Source: Pseudomonadota bacterium (GTDB taxonomy: Bacteria; Myxococcota_A; UBA796; GCA-2862545). Taken from it: DNA of 64,000 nt. Made by a program: the position numbers and the translations under genes. The stretch is taken from positions 62,001 through 126,000 of the forward strand of contig JAGSGY010000002.1 in the NCBI GenBank assembly GCA_023954855.1, written 5' to 3'. Position 1 is the first letter of the stretch, and each line of letters begins with the position of its first letter. The notes beneath the pieces were generated by a model. It was given only the letters and a program-made list of their open reading frames with translations, searched no databases and was not told the origin of the DNA. Of this stretch, positions 1 to 8,725 are shown piece after piece.

Positions 1-1
1 G

Positions 2-268
2 GCAGTCGTGCAGCTTGCACATGCTCTGACTGCGGGTCTGGGCTCCGGTAGGACCCTCTCGATTGGGGCAGAGCCTTCCGGGGACACGATCCGCGTGCAC
101 TTCAGCCCGGATGTACCGGTGGACGAGGGCGCACGCCGAGATGACTTTCTCGCGGCAGGCGTATCGCTCTGGGTCGCGCGTAAACTGGTCGATCGCCTTC
201 AGGGAACACTCCAAGGTCCGACCGAGAGCTCTGTCTCCTGGGTGCTCTCTTTGCCGGTGGCACCATGA
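2..268 (+). CDS. Histidine kinase, C-terminal end (partial)
   Basis: This is the 3' end of a gene whose start lies before the window; the frame is open to the left edge. The visible 88 residues look like the last part of a histidine-kinase ATPase (HATPase_c) domain. A segment reading AAGVSLWVARKLVDRLQGTL sits where the G2 box and following helix of kinases (GLGLxIARxLVExHGG) are expected, and it is followed by the usual closing beta strand. The G2 glycines are poorly kept (AGVSL), so ATP binding may be altered. The stop overlaps the start of the next gene by 4 bases (ATGA), which implies translational coupling with the FecR-like gene. The assignment is moderate because only the tail is seen. 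Confidence 0.5.
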   Translation, partial: AVVQLAHALTAGLGSGRTLSIGAEPSGDTIRVHFSPDVPVDEGARRDDFLAAGVSLWVARKLVDRLQGTLQGPTESSVSWVLSLPVAP

Positions 269-1113
269 GGCGGAGCGTACTGGCCTTGCTCGGGGTGCTC
301 GTCGTCATCGCGACAATGGCCGTCGTGGGCTCGGGGCTTCCGAGTCGCGGGGGCGATGAGCTGGTGCTCGCCGAGGTCTTCGGCGCGGTCGAACTCGACC
401 GTGATGGCAGCACGCATGATGCAGAGATCGGACGGGTGCTCACCGGCCACGAACGTGTCCGCACCGGTGCGGGTGGGCGAGCCGTCCTCTCGCTGGGAGC
501 CGATACTCGCATCCGCGTCGGCGCCTCCACGGAGCTCGAGATTGTGGCGGTGGGTGCTGACGGCGTAGACTTGGAGCTCGAAGGCGGCGCAGTCCAGGCC
601 ACCGTGCGTCCGACGTCGCGTGCGGTGCGCGTCGGGGCGTTGGGCCGGCAGGTGCAAGCGACCGATGCCGACTTCGCGGTCGCGGTGGAAGACGATGTTC
701 TGTGGATTGAGAGTCGGCGTGGCGCTTTGATGGCTCAGGGGGTTCCGGGCGTGAACACACTGAGCGAGGGTGCCCGCGTTGTCGTCGAGGGCGACGCGAC
801 GCCAGAGGTTCTACCCATTCCCGAGGACCTCCTTTTGGCGGTCGACTGGCCAGAGGAGCGAAGAACCCGTGCAGAGGTGGCCGAGGTTCGGGGGATGACC
901 TCTCCGCGTGCTCGGGTGCGGGTACTCGGGGCAGGGGATGCCGTCGAGACTCAGGCCGACGCCGACGGCGCCTTCTTGGCGCGCCTGCCCCTCGATGAGG
1001 GCGAGAACGCGGTTCAGGTGCAGGCCGTCGACCTGTTCGGCGACGAGGTCGAGGTCGAGGTTGTGCTGGTCAGAGATACGCGCGGGCCGGTCTTTCGGGG
1101 CGGTGTGCAGTGA
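265..1113 (+). CDS. FecR-domain protein with C-terminal Ig-like domain
   Basis: A 282-residue protein with one N-terminal membrane segment or signal peptide (about residues 4-24). It continues into a FecR-like domain (about 30-145): a beta-rich stretch in which a property is coded by G(R/A)AVLSL, RIRVGASTELEI and LEGGAV segments. Residues about 205-275 form an Ig-like or glucodextranase-B-like domain (SPRARVRVLG, DADGAFLARLPL, EGENAVQVQAVD). FecR domains are periplasmic and usually carry signals or bind surface structures; the precise partner here is unknown. Its start overlaps the preceding kinase tail and its stop overlaps the following Ig-domain gene, each by ATGA, so the genes are made together. 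Not a sigma-factor regulator in the classical fecIR sense, since no ECF sigma gene is adjacent. Confidence 0.65.
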   Translation: MRRSVLALLGVLVVIATMAVVGSGLPSRGGDELVLAEVFGAVELDRDGSTHDAEIGRVLTGHERVRTGAGGRAVLSLGADTRIRVGASTELEIVAVGADGVDLELEGGAVQATVRPTSRAVRVGALGRQVQATDADFAVAVEDDVLWIESRRGALMAQGVPGVNTLSEGARVVVEGDATPEVLPIPEDLLLAVDWPEERRTRAEVAEVRGMTSPRARVRVLGAGDAVETQADADGAFLARLPLDEGENAVQVQAVDLFGDEVEVEVVLVRDTRGPVFRGGVQ

Positions 1114-3539
1114 TGTGGCTGTGGGCCGCTGTGGCCTTCGGAGCCGACGTGCTCGTCGTTCCCATGGACGTCGACATTCGTCCTGGAGTGCAGACGACCT
1201 TGTTGGTCTCGGCCTGGGACGAGAACGGAGCGGTCGAGCCGCCGAGAATGACTGTCGCCGGAGGCGTGCTGGCTCCCGCGGACGTCGCGGTGCCCGACGG
1301 GGTGACCGCCTGGAGCTGGCTTCCGCCCAAGCGTCCGGGACCTGTCGAGCTACGTGTGGGCACCGACCTGACCACTCTGAACGTACGGCTTCCGCAGGCG
1401 GTGCCGTGGACCCTGCCGGTGCAGGTCGACGGTGTGGTCGGGCGCAGCACAACCCTGCGTATCGAGGGAGACGACCTTCCCCAGCCCGACGAACTCGGCA
1501 TTGAGCTGGCAGAAGGGCGAGTCATTGGGGTCGAGGCGAAGAAGGGTGGCCTAGAGGTCGTCTTGGAGCCCGGGCCGGCCGAGTACGCTCGGTTTGTCCC
1601 CATCGGGGTCAGGGACCTGCGTACCGACGAGGCGCCAGCATTCACACGCGTTCGGCTCAGGGCGCGAGCCGCGGTTGCACTCGACACCGAGCCGGGAACG
1701 CGGGCGACCTTCGATGTCGGAGGACGGATCTACGGTCCGGTCGTCGCAGGTGACGATGGCGTGGTGCGTGCGACCGTCGACCAGTACCCCGGCGAGACCA
1801 CGGTCAAGGCACTTCTCGAAGATGATCTCGGCAATGAGACGGTCGGTTCCTTGCCCCTGCGCACTCGTGCGGAGTCGCGGCTACTCGCGGTGGTGGCCGG
1901 GAGTCTGGCCCCCGGAGTGCCAGCACCGCTGTTCTACCTGCACGGCATTCGCTCGGATGGACGCGCTTGGGACGGCGGGGCCCCATTCTGCCGGACGCCG
2001 GGAGCCAAAGAGATCTCCCTGGCGACGGTGTCACCCGGTGTGTGGGCGACAACGGTTCCCGTCGAGAATCAGCGGGAGAGCTTGGAGAGTCGGTTCGTTT
2101 GCTCTCTTCCGGACGGCGTCGAAGCGTCGGTTCGCGTCCCGGCCAACATCGACGTGCCATCGCGCCTGCGGCTGAACGTCTGGCCTGCCGATATGTCGAG
2201 CGACCGCCCGGTAGCCGAGATTGCCGCAGCACTAGAGAATGCGCGCGGTGAGCGGCTTCCCGGAAGCCACATCGACTTGTCCGCCGACCTTGGGCAGATC
2301 CGGACCCAGCCTGCTGGTGGCTTTGTGGTCGAGGGCGAGTACAACGGCGAGGCTGCGGTCGAGAAGGGCTCTGACGTGGTGCTGGCCCGCTGGGACCCAC
2401 CTGGCGGACTCGGGCGGGTCCGGGACCTGCAGATCGGTTGGGGAACGATCGAGAGCGGCGCGCTCGAAGTCTTTGTGCGCGCCATCGACGACGCTGGGCT
2501 GCCGCGCGTGGGTGCAGACGTCGAGATTGCGCAGGGCGATGAGACACTCAAGCTGCGCACCAATGGCGAGGGTTGGGCGAGTACCTTTGTCCCGTGGACT
2601 GCGGACGAGGGGCCGCGGGTCCTGTCGGCGCGCTCCGGCGGGGTTCAGCGCAACGTCATTCGCGTGCCCGATGCAGCGGCGTGGCGAGGGCCGGGGACTG
2701 CTCTCCTCGCCGCCGAGATGAAGGTTCACATCTCGCCTGGCCGCATTGCGACGATCCGAACGTCGGTGGAGCCACCTGTGCTCTACACGGGGCCCCGCTC
2801 GGTTGCGACGGTCTTCTTTGAGGTGCTCGATCGGTCCGGGCAGCCGGTGTCTGATGTGGAGCTGCAGGTCGAGGCTTCCGAGGGCGCGCTTGGCGAGGTG
2901 GTTCGCGGGCAGGACGGGCGGTACCGGGTGGAATTCCGCCCAGACGGAGGCGAGAGGAGTCGCGAAGTTCAGATCACCGCGAGAGCAGAGGGCGCTGCGG
3001 CTAGCGCCACGCTGTTGCTCGAACCTCGGCCCGTCGATCGGGCCGTGTCGCTCTCTGGAGGACTGCACAGCAACTTTCGACGCGTCAACTCGCCGTTGTT
3101 GGCGCTCGATGTCGATAGCCGCTTGCCCTTCTTCAATCGCAGCATGCTGCTCCGCGTGGGGGTCGGCTTCTACGGCCATACCGAGAACGTCGAGACCGAC
3201 ATCGATGATCCCGTCCGCGTGAGCCTGACGGTCTTGCCGGTCACCCTGGCTTTGGTTGCCCGCCGGGAAGCCGGTGGACGGGGTGTCTGGCTGGGCCTCG
3301 GCGGGGTTGTCGCAAGCTACGCGATCAGCGCGAGCTACGGCGCCGAGCGGTTCGGGACCGGGATTGGCGTGCTCACTCCAGGGCCGACACTCCTTGTGGG
3401 AGCGGGCCAGCGCTTCTCCGGAGGCGAGCTGATGGCAGAGGCTCGTTTTACGGCACTGGTCGGGCCGGCTGGAGACATCTCGGTGAGCAAGCAGGTCGGT
3501 GGACTCGGCATTCTGGTCGGCTACCGGGTAATCTATTGA
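1110..3539 (+). CDS. Invasin-like Ig-domain protein with C-terminal outer-membrane barrel
   Basis: An 809-residue exported protein with a short N-terminal signal (about residues 1-12). The first 640 residues are a chain of beta-sandwich, invasin/Big-type domains; phrases such as VFFEVLDRSGQPVSDVELQV and VFVRAIDDAGLPRVGADVEI are typical of Big_1-like or carboxypeptidase-regulatory folds. From about residue 645 the sequence changes to alternating strands with aromatic girdles (LLRVGVGFYGH, WLGLGGVVASYAISASYG), ending in an aromatic residue (GYRVIY), as in outer-membrane beta barrels. The likely layout is a barrel anchor with Ig modules on one side of the membrane. It starts inside the FecR-like gene (4-base overlap) and is followed after one base by the large Ig lipoprotein. 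No closer family was recognised. Confidence 0.55.
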   Translation: MMWLWAAVAFGADVLVVPMDVDIRPGVQTTLLVSAWDENGAVEPPRMTVAGGVLAPADVAVPDGVTAWSWLPPKRPGPVELRVGTDLTTLNVRLPQAVPWTLPVQVDGVVGRSTTLRIEGDDLPQPDELGIELAEGRVIGVEAKKGGLEVVLEPGPAEYARFVPIGVRDLRTDEAPAFTRVRLRARAAVALDTEPGTRATFDVGGRIYGPVVAGDDGVVRATVDQYPGETTVKALLEDDLGNETVGSLPLRTRAESRLLAVVAGSLAPGVPAPLFYLHGIRSDGRAWDGGAPFCRTPGAKEISLATVSPGVWATTVPVENQRESLESRFVCSLPDGVEASVRVPANIDVPSRLRLNVWPADMSSDRPVAEIAAALENARGERLPGSHIDLSADLGQIRTQPAGGFVVEGEYNGEAAVEKGSDVVLARWDPPGGLGRVRDLQIGWGTIESGALEVFVRAIDDAGLPRVGADVEIAQGDETLKLRTNGEGWASTFVPWTADEGPRVLSARSGGVQRNVIRVPDAAAWRGPGTALLAAEMKVHISPGRIATIRTSVEPPVLYTGPRSVATVFFEVLDRSGQPVSDVELQVEASEGALGEVVRGQDGRYRVEFRPDGGERSREVQITARAEGAAASATLLLEPRPVDRAVSLSGGLHSNFRRVNSPLLALDVDSRLPFFNRSMLLRVGVGFYGHTENVETDIDDPVRVSLTVLPVTLALVARREAGGRGVWLGLGGVVASYAISASYGAERFGTGIGVLTPGPTLLVGAGQRFSGGELMAEARFTALVGPAGDISVSKQVGGLGILVGYRVIY

Positions 3540-3540
3540 G

Positions 3541-6500
3541 GTGGGAGTCCTGATTTTCCGCTTTTCGCCAATCTTCTTTCTAATCTCTGGCTGCGCATTG
3601 TCGCTGCCAGATCCGGAGGTGTCTGGCGTCGAACCGGCGGTGGGCTTTGTTGGCGAGGACACCGTTATTCAGATTTCGGGGGCCAACTTCTACCCGCTGG
3701 TCGACATCGATGCGACGGGGGCGGCCACCGATGTCGACGGTGAGTTCACGGTTGCCCTGGTCGACCCGGTGGGGGACGACGGGGCTCCGCTGCGCTTCCC
3801 GCTCCCTGGTGCATTGCTTCTCGACTACGAACACCTGAGTGCGGTGGTTCCGGCCGGCCTTCCGGCGCTGACCTACGACGTGGTTGTCTCGGGTCCCTCC
3901 GGGGCGTCGGGCGGCCTGACCAATGGCTACACGGTCTCGCAGACTCAGGCGGATCACCTGTCCGTGGCGTCGGCCCAGATTGTCTACGAGGTTCGTGAAG
4001 AGGCGCAGATCGCCATCACGCTCGAGACCCGTGCGGGTGCCCGGGTGCTCGCGGATCAAGAGATTGTCGTCTACGTGGAGGCGGTCGACGGCGAGGTCGA
4101 GCCCATCTTTTCACCGGGCTCACTCGAGGACCAGACGCCCCTCGGCCCGACCGCCATTCAAGGCCGGCTAGGCGTGGACGGTTCGGCGACGATCGGTCTG
4201 ACCACCGCCTCTCCCGAACAAGTCACGGTCACCGCTACACCAACGGACACAGAGTCTGTGGTGGCGGATGGGCAGGTGGTGTTGCTCTACGAGCCGGGAT
4301 CGGATCTGTCGGCGCGCATCGAGCTTCCCAGCGAGAACTTCCGCGCGACGGCTGGAACGCCCTTTCCGGTGACTGTGGTGTTGGTGGACCAGTTCGGCAA
4401 CGATGCACCGGACGGCGCCGCCAGCCTGGTGCTGTCGAGCTCTTGCTCGAGCTGGGTCGAAGTGGTCGATGTCATCGGTCGGGCCACCGTGTCGGCCGAG
4501 CTGTTTACGGCGACGGTGCCGGGTTCGAGCTGCGAAGAAGAGCGCATCTCAGTGGTGGGTGGCCTCTCAGGTAGCTCCGAGCCCCTTCAGGTTCTGCCTG
4601 GGCCCGCGTCTCGATTCGATGTCGTGGCCACGCCGTCTACGGTGACGGCAGGAGAGTCGAGCCTTCAGGTCGTCGCGACGCCGACGGATGCCTGGGGCAA
4701 TGATGCGGCTTGGAGCGGTTCGCCGGTGTTGACCGACAGTGTGGGGGGTCTTGCGGGCTTCGACTGTGTCGTGGACGGCCTGGTGGTGTGCACCGCGCAG
4801 CCGCTGATCGCTGGTGCTGACATCGAGCTCACTGTGGACGGCGGTGACGGCGTAGTGGGGGTCTCCGATCCCTACACGGTGCTTCCAGGCGCTCCGGTGT
4901 CGCTGAGCGTGAAAGTCATCGACGATCCTGTGGTCGCCGACACTCCCGCGGCCGTGCAGGTCCGGGTCCACGACGTCTTCAGCAACGAACTCGACGGTGG
5001 CGGCTTTGCACCTGATGCCTTTGCGATCTCGGCGAATGGCAGCCGGATCAGCTGTACGCCCCTTGTGTCTCCAGACTTGGCGGCAATCTACGGGTGTCCA
5101 CTCCGCACCGCTGACAGCGCTGTGGTGCTGTCCGTCGAGTTGGTTGGCTTTGGGCTGTCGGGCGTTGCCCAGTCCGTCGCGGTGATCAACGGCGCTCTGA
5201 CAGACGTGGCCCTGTCTCCGCAGCAGGGCGTGATCCCCGCGGGCCAGGATCTCGCTGTCGACCTGATGGGGCACGATGCCTGGGGAAATCCGTTCATCGT
5301 AGGGACGGACCGGACCGTGGATGTCGCGGACAATCTCGGTGGGTTTTCGCCGACGTCCGTGGTGCTCGATGGCGCGGGTGCCGCCCAAGTCGTGGTTCAG
5401 CCGAGCGTGGCCGGCGCGATGCAAATCGAGGCGAGTCAAGGCGGGGTCGTGTTGGGCTCGTCCACGGTCGTGACCGTGACGCCTGCGGCGCCCACTTCGC
5501 TCTCCATCGTGCTGGTAGACCCGTGGGCTTGGGTTGGGACGCCCGTGGATGTGGCGGTGCGAGCGCTCGACGCCTTCGGCAACGTCGCGGATGAGTCCGG
5601 CGTCGTCACGGTGTCTTCAGCGTCCGGTAGCGCCGCGTCAACGCCGATCTCACTCGTGGATGGACTCGGGGCGGGGACGCTCACCTGGTCCTCGCCACAC
5701 TTTGACGAGCAAGTCGACGCCGCAGGGCTCGGGCTCGCGGGAACGGTCCAGGGCTACCTTGTCGTCGAGGACTGCGGAGGTTCGGGACCCAGCGCCGCGC
5801 TGGAGTTCGCCACCGGCCATGATGGAGTGTGCGCGGTTGACCAGTCCGGCGTTGCGGAGCTCAGTCTCGCGTCCTCTGCAGCGGGGAGTCGACCCCTCTC
5901 GACGTTTGCGGTGCGATCCGAACGGGGGGCCGTCATTGGCGGGACCTCGTTGGTGTCGATCGACCTCTTCGACTGGGGCGCCCACGCCCTGGTGGGGCTG
6001 GCCGCGGCGGACGATGGCTGTGCAAGCGAGGCCGCCGTTACCGCCTGGTTGGGTCCAGATGACGGGTCCCCGGTCGGTGCGCTGATGCTCTCGGCGAACC
6101 TCGCAACGGTCGAGGCCGGTGTCGAGCAGACCACCGTACAGCTCTCTGGCGCGTTGACCTGCGGAGGTCTTGCTGCCGACGGCGCTGCGGTGCGCGTTCG
6201 CGCGGACCGCGGTGCGATCCTGGGGGCTTCGGCCCTGGGAACCGGCCTTCACACGACCATTGACGCGGCTGGGGAGGGCACGTTCATCGCAGACCTGTCG
6301 ACGGCGGTCGAGGGGCCAGAGCTCCTTGTCTCCGCGGATGTGGCCAGCGGGGCGGCACGCGGTTCGACGGTCGTTGGCGTGTCCGGAGACCTCCAGAGTC
6401 CCGTGGTCTGGGACATGAGCCCGAGGGGATTGACCGCCGGTTCAGTCGACACACTTCATCTCACGCTCTCGGAGCCCATCGACGAGGCCACGGTGTTGAC

Positions 6501-7077
6501 CGCCCACTTTGACCTGGTCGGACCGAGCAGCGCGCGCGTACAGTTTGCCCGTCTACTGGCTGATGGTCGTACCATCGAGCTGTCGCTTCAGTCGGCGGTC
6601 GATGCTGGAGCCGGACTGTGGACGCTCACGCTCGATCCAGCGGTCGCCGATCTCGCGGGCAATGGACTCGATGGCTTGGCACAGGGGTCCGTCAGCGCGT
6701 TCGTCGGGGTGTTTGGCCCGTCAACCGTGGAGGCGCCGGCGGTGTCCTCTTGTGGACCGAGCACGGTGGCGTTCAGGCCCGATGGGGACGACGGCCTAGC
6801 CGAAGAGGCGGACCAAGTCGTCTTCAGCGTGCAGGCGGCCGCAGAGCCGACCCTGTGGCGTCTGTCGGTGTTCGACGCAACCGCGCGCCTGGTTCGCCGT
6901 TCGTCGTTCACGCCTACCGGGGCCGTCGAGGACCTCGTCTGGGATGGGCGCGATCAGAGCGGGGCCGTGGTTGAAGATGGCGCTTGGACCATCGAAATCG
7001 ATGCTGAAGATGCGGATGGAAATGTGGGTGCGTCGTGCAGCCAATCGGTGAGCGTGGCAAATCGGGAGGATGGATGA
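3541..7077 (+). CDS. Large Ig-repeat surface lipoprotein
   Basis: A 1178-residue lipoprotein with a GTG start one base after the previous stop. The signal peptide ends in a clear lipobox, LISGC with Cys18 as the lipidated residue. Residues about 25-130 resemble an IPT/TIG domain (VSGVEPAVGFVGEDTVIQISGANF). Several Big_1-like repeats follow, each with a V(L/V)DQFGN or DAxGN signature (for example around residues 280, 385, 480, 580 and 680). Residues about 955-1060 resemble a SbsA-type Ig domain (LTLSEPIDEATV, DLAGNGLDG), and the end (about 1095-1170) resembles a FlgD-type Ig domain (LVWDGRDQSGAVVEDG, WTIEIDAED). This is a long, extended adhesin-like or structural surface protein. The gene is coupled to the downstream soluble kinase by an ATGA overlap. 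Confidence 0.65.
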   Translation: MGVLIFRFSPIFFLISGCALSLPDPEVSGVEPAVGFVGEDTVIQISGANFYPLVDIDATGAATDVDGEFTVALVDPVGDDGAPLRFPLPGALLLDYEHLSAVVPAGLPALTYDVVVSGPSGASGGLTNGYTVSQTQADHLSVASAQIVYEVREEAQIAITLETRAGARVLADQEIVVYVEAVDGEVEPIFSPGSLEDQTPLGPTAIQGRLGVDGSATIGLTTASPEQVTVTATPTDTESVVADGQVVLLYEPGSDLSARIELPSENFRATAGTPFPVTVVLVDQFGNDAPDGAASLVLSSSCSSWVEVVDVIGRATVSAELFTATVPGSSCEEERISVVGGLSGSSEPLQVLPGPASRFDVVATPSTVTAGESSLQVVATPTDAWGNDAAWSGSPVLTDSVGGLAGFDCVVDGLVVCTAQPLIAGADIELTVDGGDGVVGVSDPYTVLPGAPVSLSVKVIDDPVVADTPAAVQVRVHDVFSNELDGGGFAPDAFAISANGSRISCTPLVSPDLAAIYGCPLRTADSAVVLSVELVGFGLSGVAQSVAVINGALTDVALSPQQGVIPAGQDLAVDLMGHDAWGNPFIVGTDRTVDVADNLGGFSPTSVVLDGAGAAQVVVQPSVAGAMQIEASQGGVVLGSSTVVTVTPAAPTSLSIVLVDPWAWVGTPVDVAVRALDAFGNVADESGVVTVSSASGSAASTPISLVDGLGAGTLTWSSPHFDEQVDAAGLGLAGTVQGYLVVEDCGGSGPSAALEFATGHDGVCAVDQSGVAELSLASSAAGSRPLSTFAVRSERGAVIGGTSLVSIDLFDWGAHALVGLAAADDGCASEAAVTAWLGPDDGSPVGALMLSANLATVEAGVEQTTVQLSGALTCGGLAADGAAVRVRADRGAILGASALGTGLHTTIDAAGEGTFIADLSTAVEGPELLVSADVASGAARGSTVVGVSGDLQSPVVWDMSPRGLTAGSVDTLHLTLSEPIDEATVLTAHFDLVGPSSARVQFARLLADGRTIELSLQSAVDAGAGLWTLTLDPAVADLAGNGLDGLAQGSVSAFVGVFGPSTVEAPAVSSCGPSTVAFRPDGDDGLAEEADQVVFSVQAAAEPTLWRLSVFDATARLVRRSSFTPTGAVEDLVWDGRDQSGAVVEDGAWTIEIDAEDADGNVGASCSQSVSVANREDG

Positions 7078-7781
7078 AGGATGCATTGAGTCAGGAAGAA
7101 GCCGCGATGCTCGAGGAAACGGCGCGTCTGGCGGAGCTGGGTCTGCTGACCGCCTCACTTCTCCACGAGCTCCGCCAGCCTCTGTTTGCCGTCAAGGCGC
7201 TCGCCCAGCTCCTCGACCGCGATGGTCAGGACCCGCGGACTGCGATGATGCTCGAACACCTGAGCCACATCGAAGACCTCGTGTCGCAGTACGGTGGATT
7301 CGGGCGGCCTGTGGCCGAGGCGTGCTTTGACCTCAACGCACCCGTGGGTGAGGCCGCCACGATGATGCTGCACCGCGCCGAGTTGATGGGGGCAGAGCTG
7401 AAGTCGGACCTCTTCGACGGTGAGCTTCGCGTGAACGGCCGATCCAGCGCCGCGCTTCAGGTCGCAGTGAACCTCATCCAGAATGCCCTCGACGCGGTCG
7501 AAGAAGGGGATGCGGGCCGGATCGTTCGCGTTCGGACCTCGGTCCTAGGTCAGAGCGCGGTGGTCGAGGTGTCGGATAGCGGGCCTGGGCTCGCCGTCGA
7601 AGTGCGCCAGCGTCTCGGACAGCCCTTCGTGACGACGAAGCCGCCGGGGCGCGGCACCGGTCTTGGGCTCTACATCGCTCAGAAGCTCGTGCGCGAGCAC
7701 GGCGGGGAGCTGACGTTCCCCACACCGCTGGACGGTGGAACGCTCGTTCGCGTCTGCCTACCCCTCGCTCTCGCCAGCTGA
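7074..7781 (+). CDS. Soluble sensor-less histidine kinase
   Basis: A 235-residue histidine kinase with no membrane segment and no recognisable sensor domain. The H box is LLHELRQP with His31 as the expected phosphorylated residue. The N box is NLIQN (Asn133, Asn137), the G1 box begins at Asp168 (DSGPGL) and the G2 box covers residues 192-199 (GRGTGLGL). The ATG at 7074 is chosen over an upstream in-frame GTG because it is preceded by GGGAGGA and forms an ATGA overlap with the lipoprotein stop. No response regulator is present in the window, so the partner is unknown. Its 3' end overlaps the convergent TPR gene by 24 bases. The lack of a sensor suggests that the signal comes from a partner protein or from cytoplasmic binding. 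Confidence 0.8.
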   Translation: MKDALSQEEAAMLEETARLAELGLLTASLLHELRQPLFAVKALAQLLDRDGQDPRTAMMLEHLSHIEDLVSQYGGFGRPVAEACFDLNAPVGEAATMMLHRAELMGAELKSDLFDGELRVNGRSSAALQVAVNLIQNALDAVEEGDAGRIVRVRTSVLGQSAVVEVSDSGPGLAVEVRQRLGQPFVTTKPPGRGTGLGLYIAQKLVREHGGELTFPTPLDGGTLVRVCLPLALAS

Positions 7782-8261
7782 GCCCTTTCCTGGAACGCCC
7801 AGGAAAAAGGCGTGAAAGCTGGCGTACTCATCACTCGGATCGAGCTTCGCGGCTTCGGCGAACAGCGACTGGCTCTCGGCGAGCATGGCCTTGTAGCGGT
7901 CAGCGTCACCGAACACGATGTCGTCGTCCTCGATACGCCGGCGCAGCACTTCAGCGAGTAGGGCGTGGCTGAGCCCGAGCACGATGTTCTCGGGGATCTC
8001 ATCGGTCCACTGACCGCCGGACTTGAGCTGGACGAGGGCCTCGCGCGCGTGCTCCTCGGCCTCTGCGACGCGATCCGTATCGAGGAGGATCCTTGCAAGT
8101 TCCATGCGGGGCTCCGGGATGCGGGGGTCGACGCGGAGGATCGTCCGAAACAGGTCTTCGGCTGCGTCGAGACGGCCAGCGTCTTTGGCCTCAATCGCGG
8201 CCATAAACTGGGGCTCGAGCTCCGCGAGAAGCTCCTGCTGACGGTCGTCGGGCGTGGTCAT
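7758..8261 (-). CDS. TPR-type protein
   Basis: A 167-residue, acidic, soluble helical protein. Residues about 15-50 and 52-75 form tetratricopeptide-like helix pairs (AIEAKDAGRLDAAEDLFRTI, MELARILLDTDRVAEAEEHAREAL). A further helix pair near 130-150 (LFAEAAKLDPSDEYASFHAF) completes the TPR character. No enzymatic motif is visible, so it is probably a protein-protein adaptor. It is the last gene of a three-gene minus-strand unit: its ATG shares one base with the stop of the fxsA gene upstream of it. Confidence 0.6.
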   Translation of the reverse strand: MTTPDDRQQELLAELEPQFMAAIEAKDAGRLDAAEDLFRTILRVDPRIPEPRMELARILLDTDRVAEAEEHAREALVQLKSGGQWTDEIPENIVLGLSHALLAEVLRRRIEDDDIVFGDADRYKAMLAESQSLFAEAAKLDPSDEYASFHAFFLGVPGKGSAGESEG

Positions 8262-8725
8262 TACTTCACCGGGTGGTCGAAGGGCAGCTGTGAGGCGGCC
8301 TCGTCGTGAGGACGCGCTTTCCAGTGGTCTGGCTGTGGCGAGCCACCGGGGTCGAGGGTGCGGACTGTAATGCGGCGCTTAGCCCAGGCCAGCACGACTG
8401 GCGCAATGGCCCGCCGAGTCACCGGGAAGATCAGCGAAAAGCCGGCGACATCGGTGAGCACACCCGGGGTGATCAATAGCAGTCCGCCTGCCAAGATGAG
8501 ACCGCCTTCCATCAGCCGATTCGCCGGTGGCATGCCGGTCTCGAGTTCCTGGATCAGCTGGGCGACGACGCTGAGGCCTTCGCGCTTAGCCAGCCAGCTT
8601 CCGACCATGCCGGTCGCGAGGATGATCAGCACGGTTGTTCCGGGACCGACGACCGATCCGATCTGAAACAGCAGGTACAGCTCGAGGGCGGGAACCAGCG
8701 TGAAGAGGAGGAAGAGCCTCAGCAT
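8261..8725 (-). CDS. fxsA: FxsA family membrane protein
   Basis: A 154-residue inner-membrane protein of the FxsA family. Family features are an N-terminal hydrophobic start (MLRLFLLFTLVPALELYLLF), a GTTVLIILATGMVGSWLAKREG segment from about residue 28, and the hydrophobic MEGGLILAGGLLLITPGVLTD region from about residue 72. Three or four membrane helices are expected, followed by a polar cytoplasmic tail from about residue 115. In Escherichia coli, FxsA over-production relieves phage T7 exclusion by the F plasmid; its normal role is poorly defined. The gene start overlaps the end of mazG by 7 bases, so the two are likely co-translated. Confidence 0.88.
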   Translation of the reverse strand: MLRLFLLFTLVPALELYLLFQIGSVVGPGTTVLIILATGMVGSWLAKREGLSVVAQLIQELETGMPPANRLMEGGLILAGGLLLITPGVLTDVAGFSLIFPVTRRAIAPVVLAWAKRRITVRTLDPGGSPQPDHWKARPHDEAASQLPFDHPVK

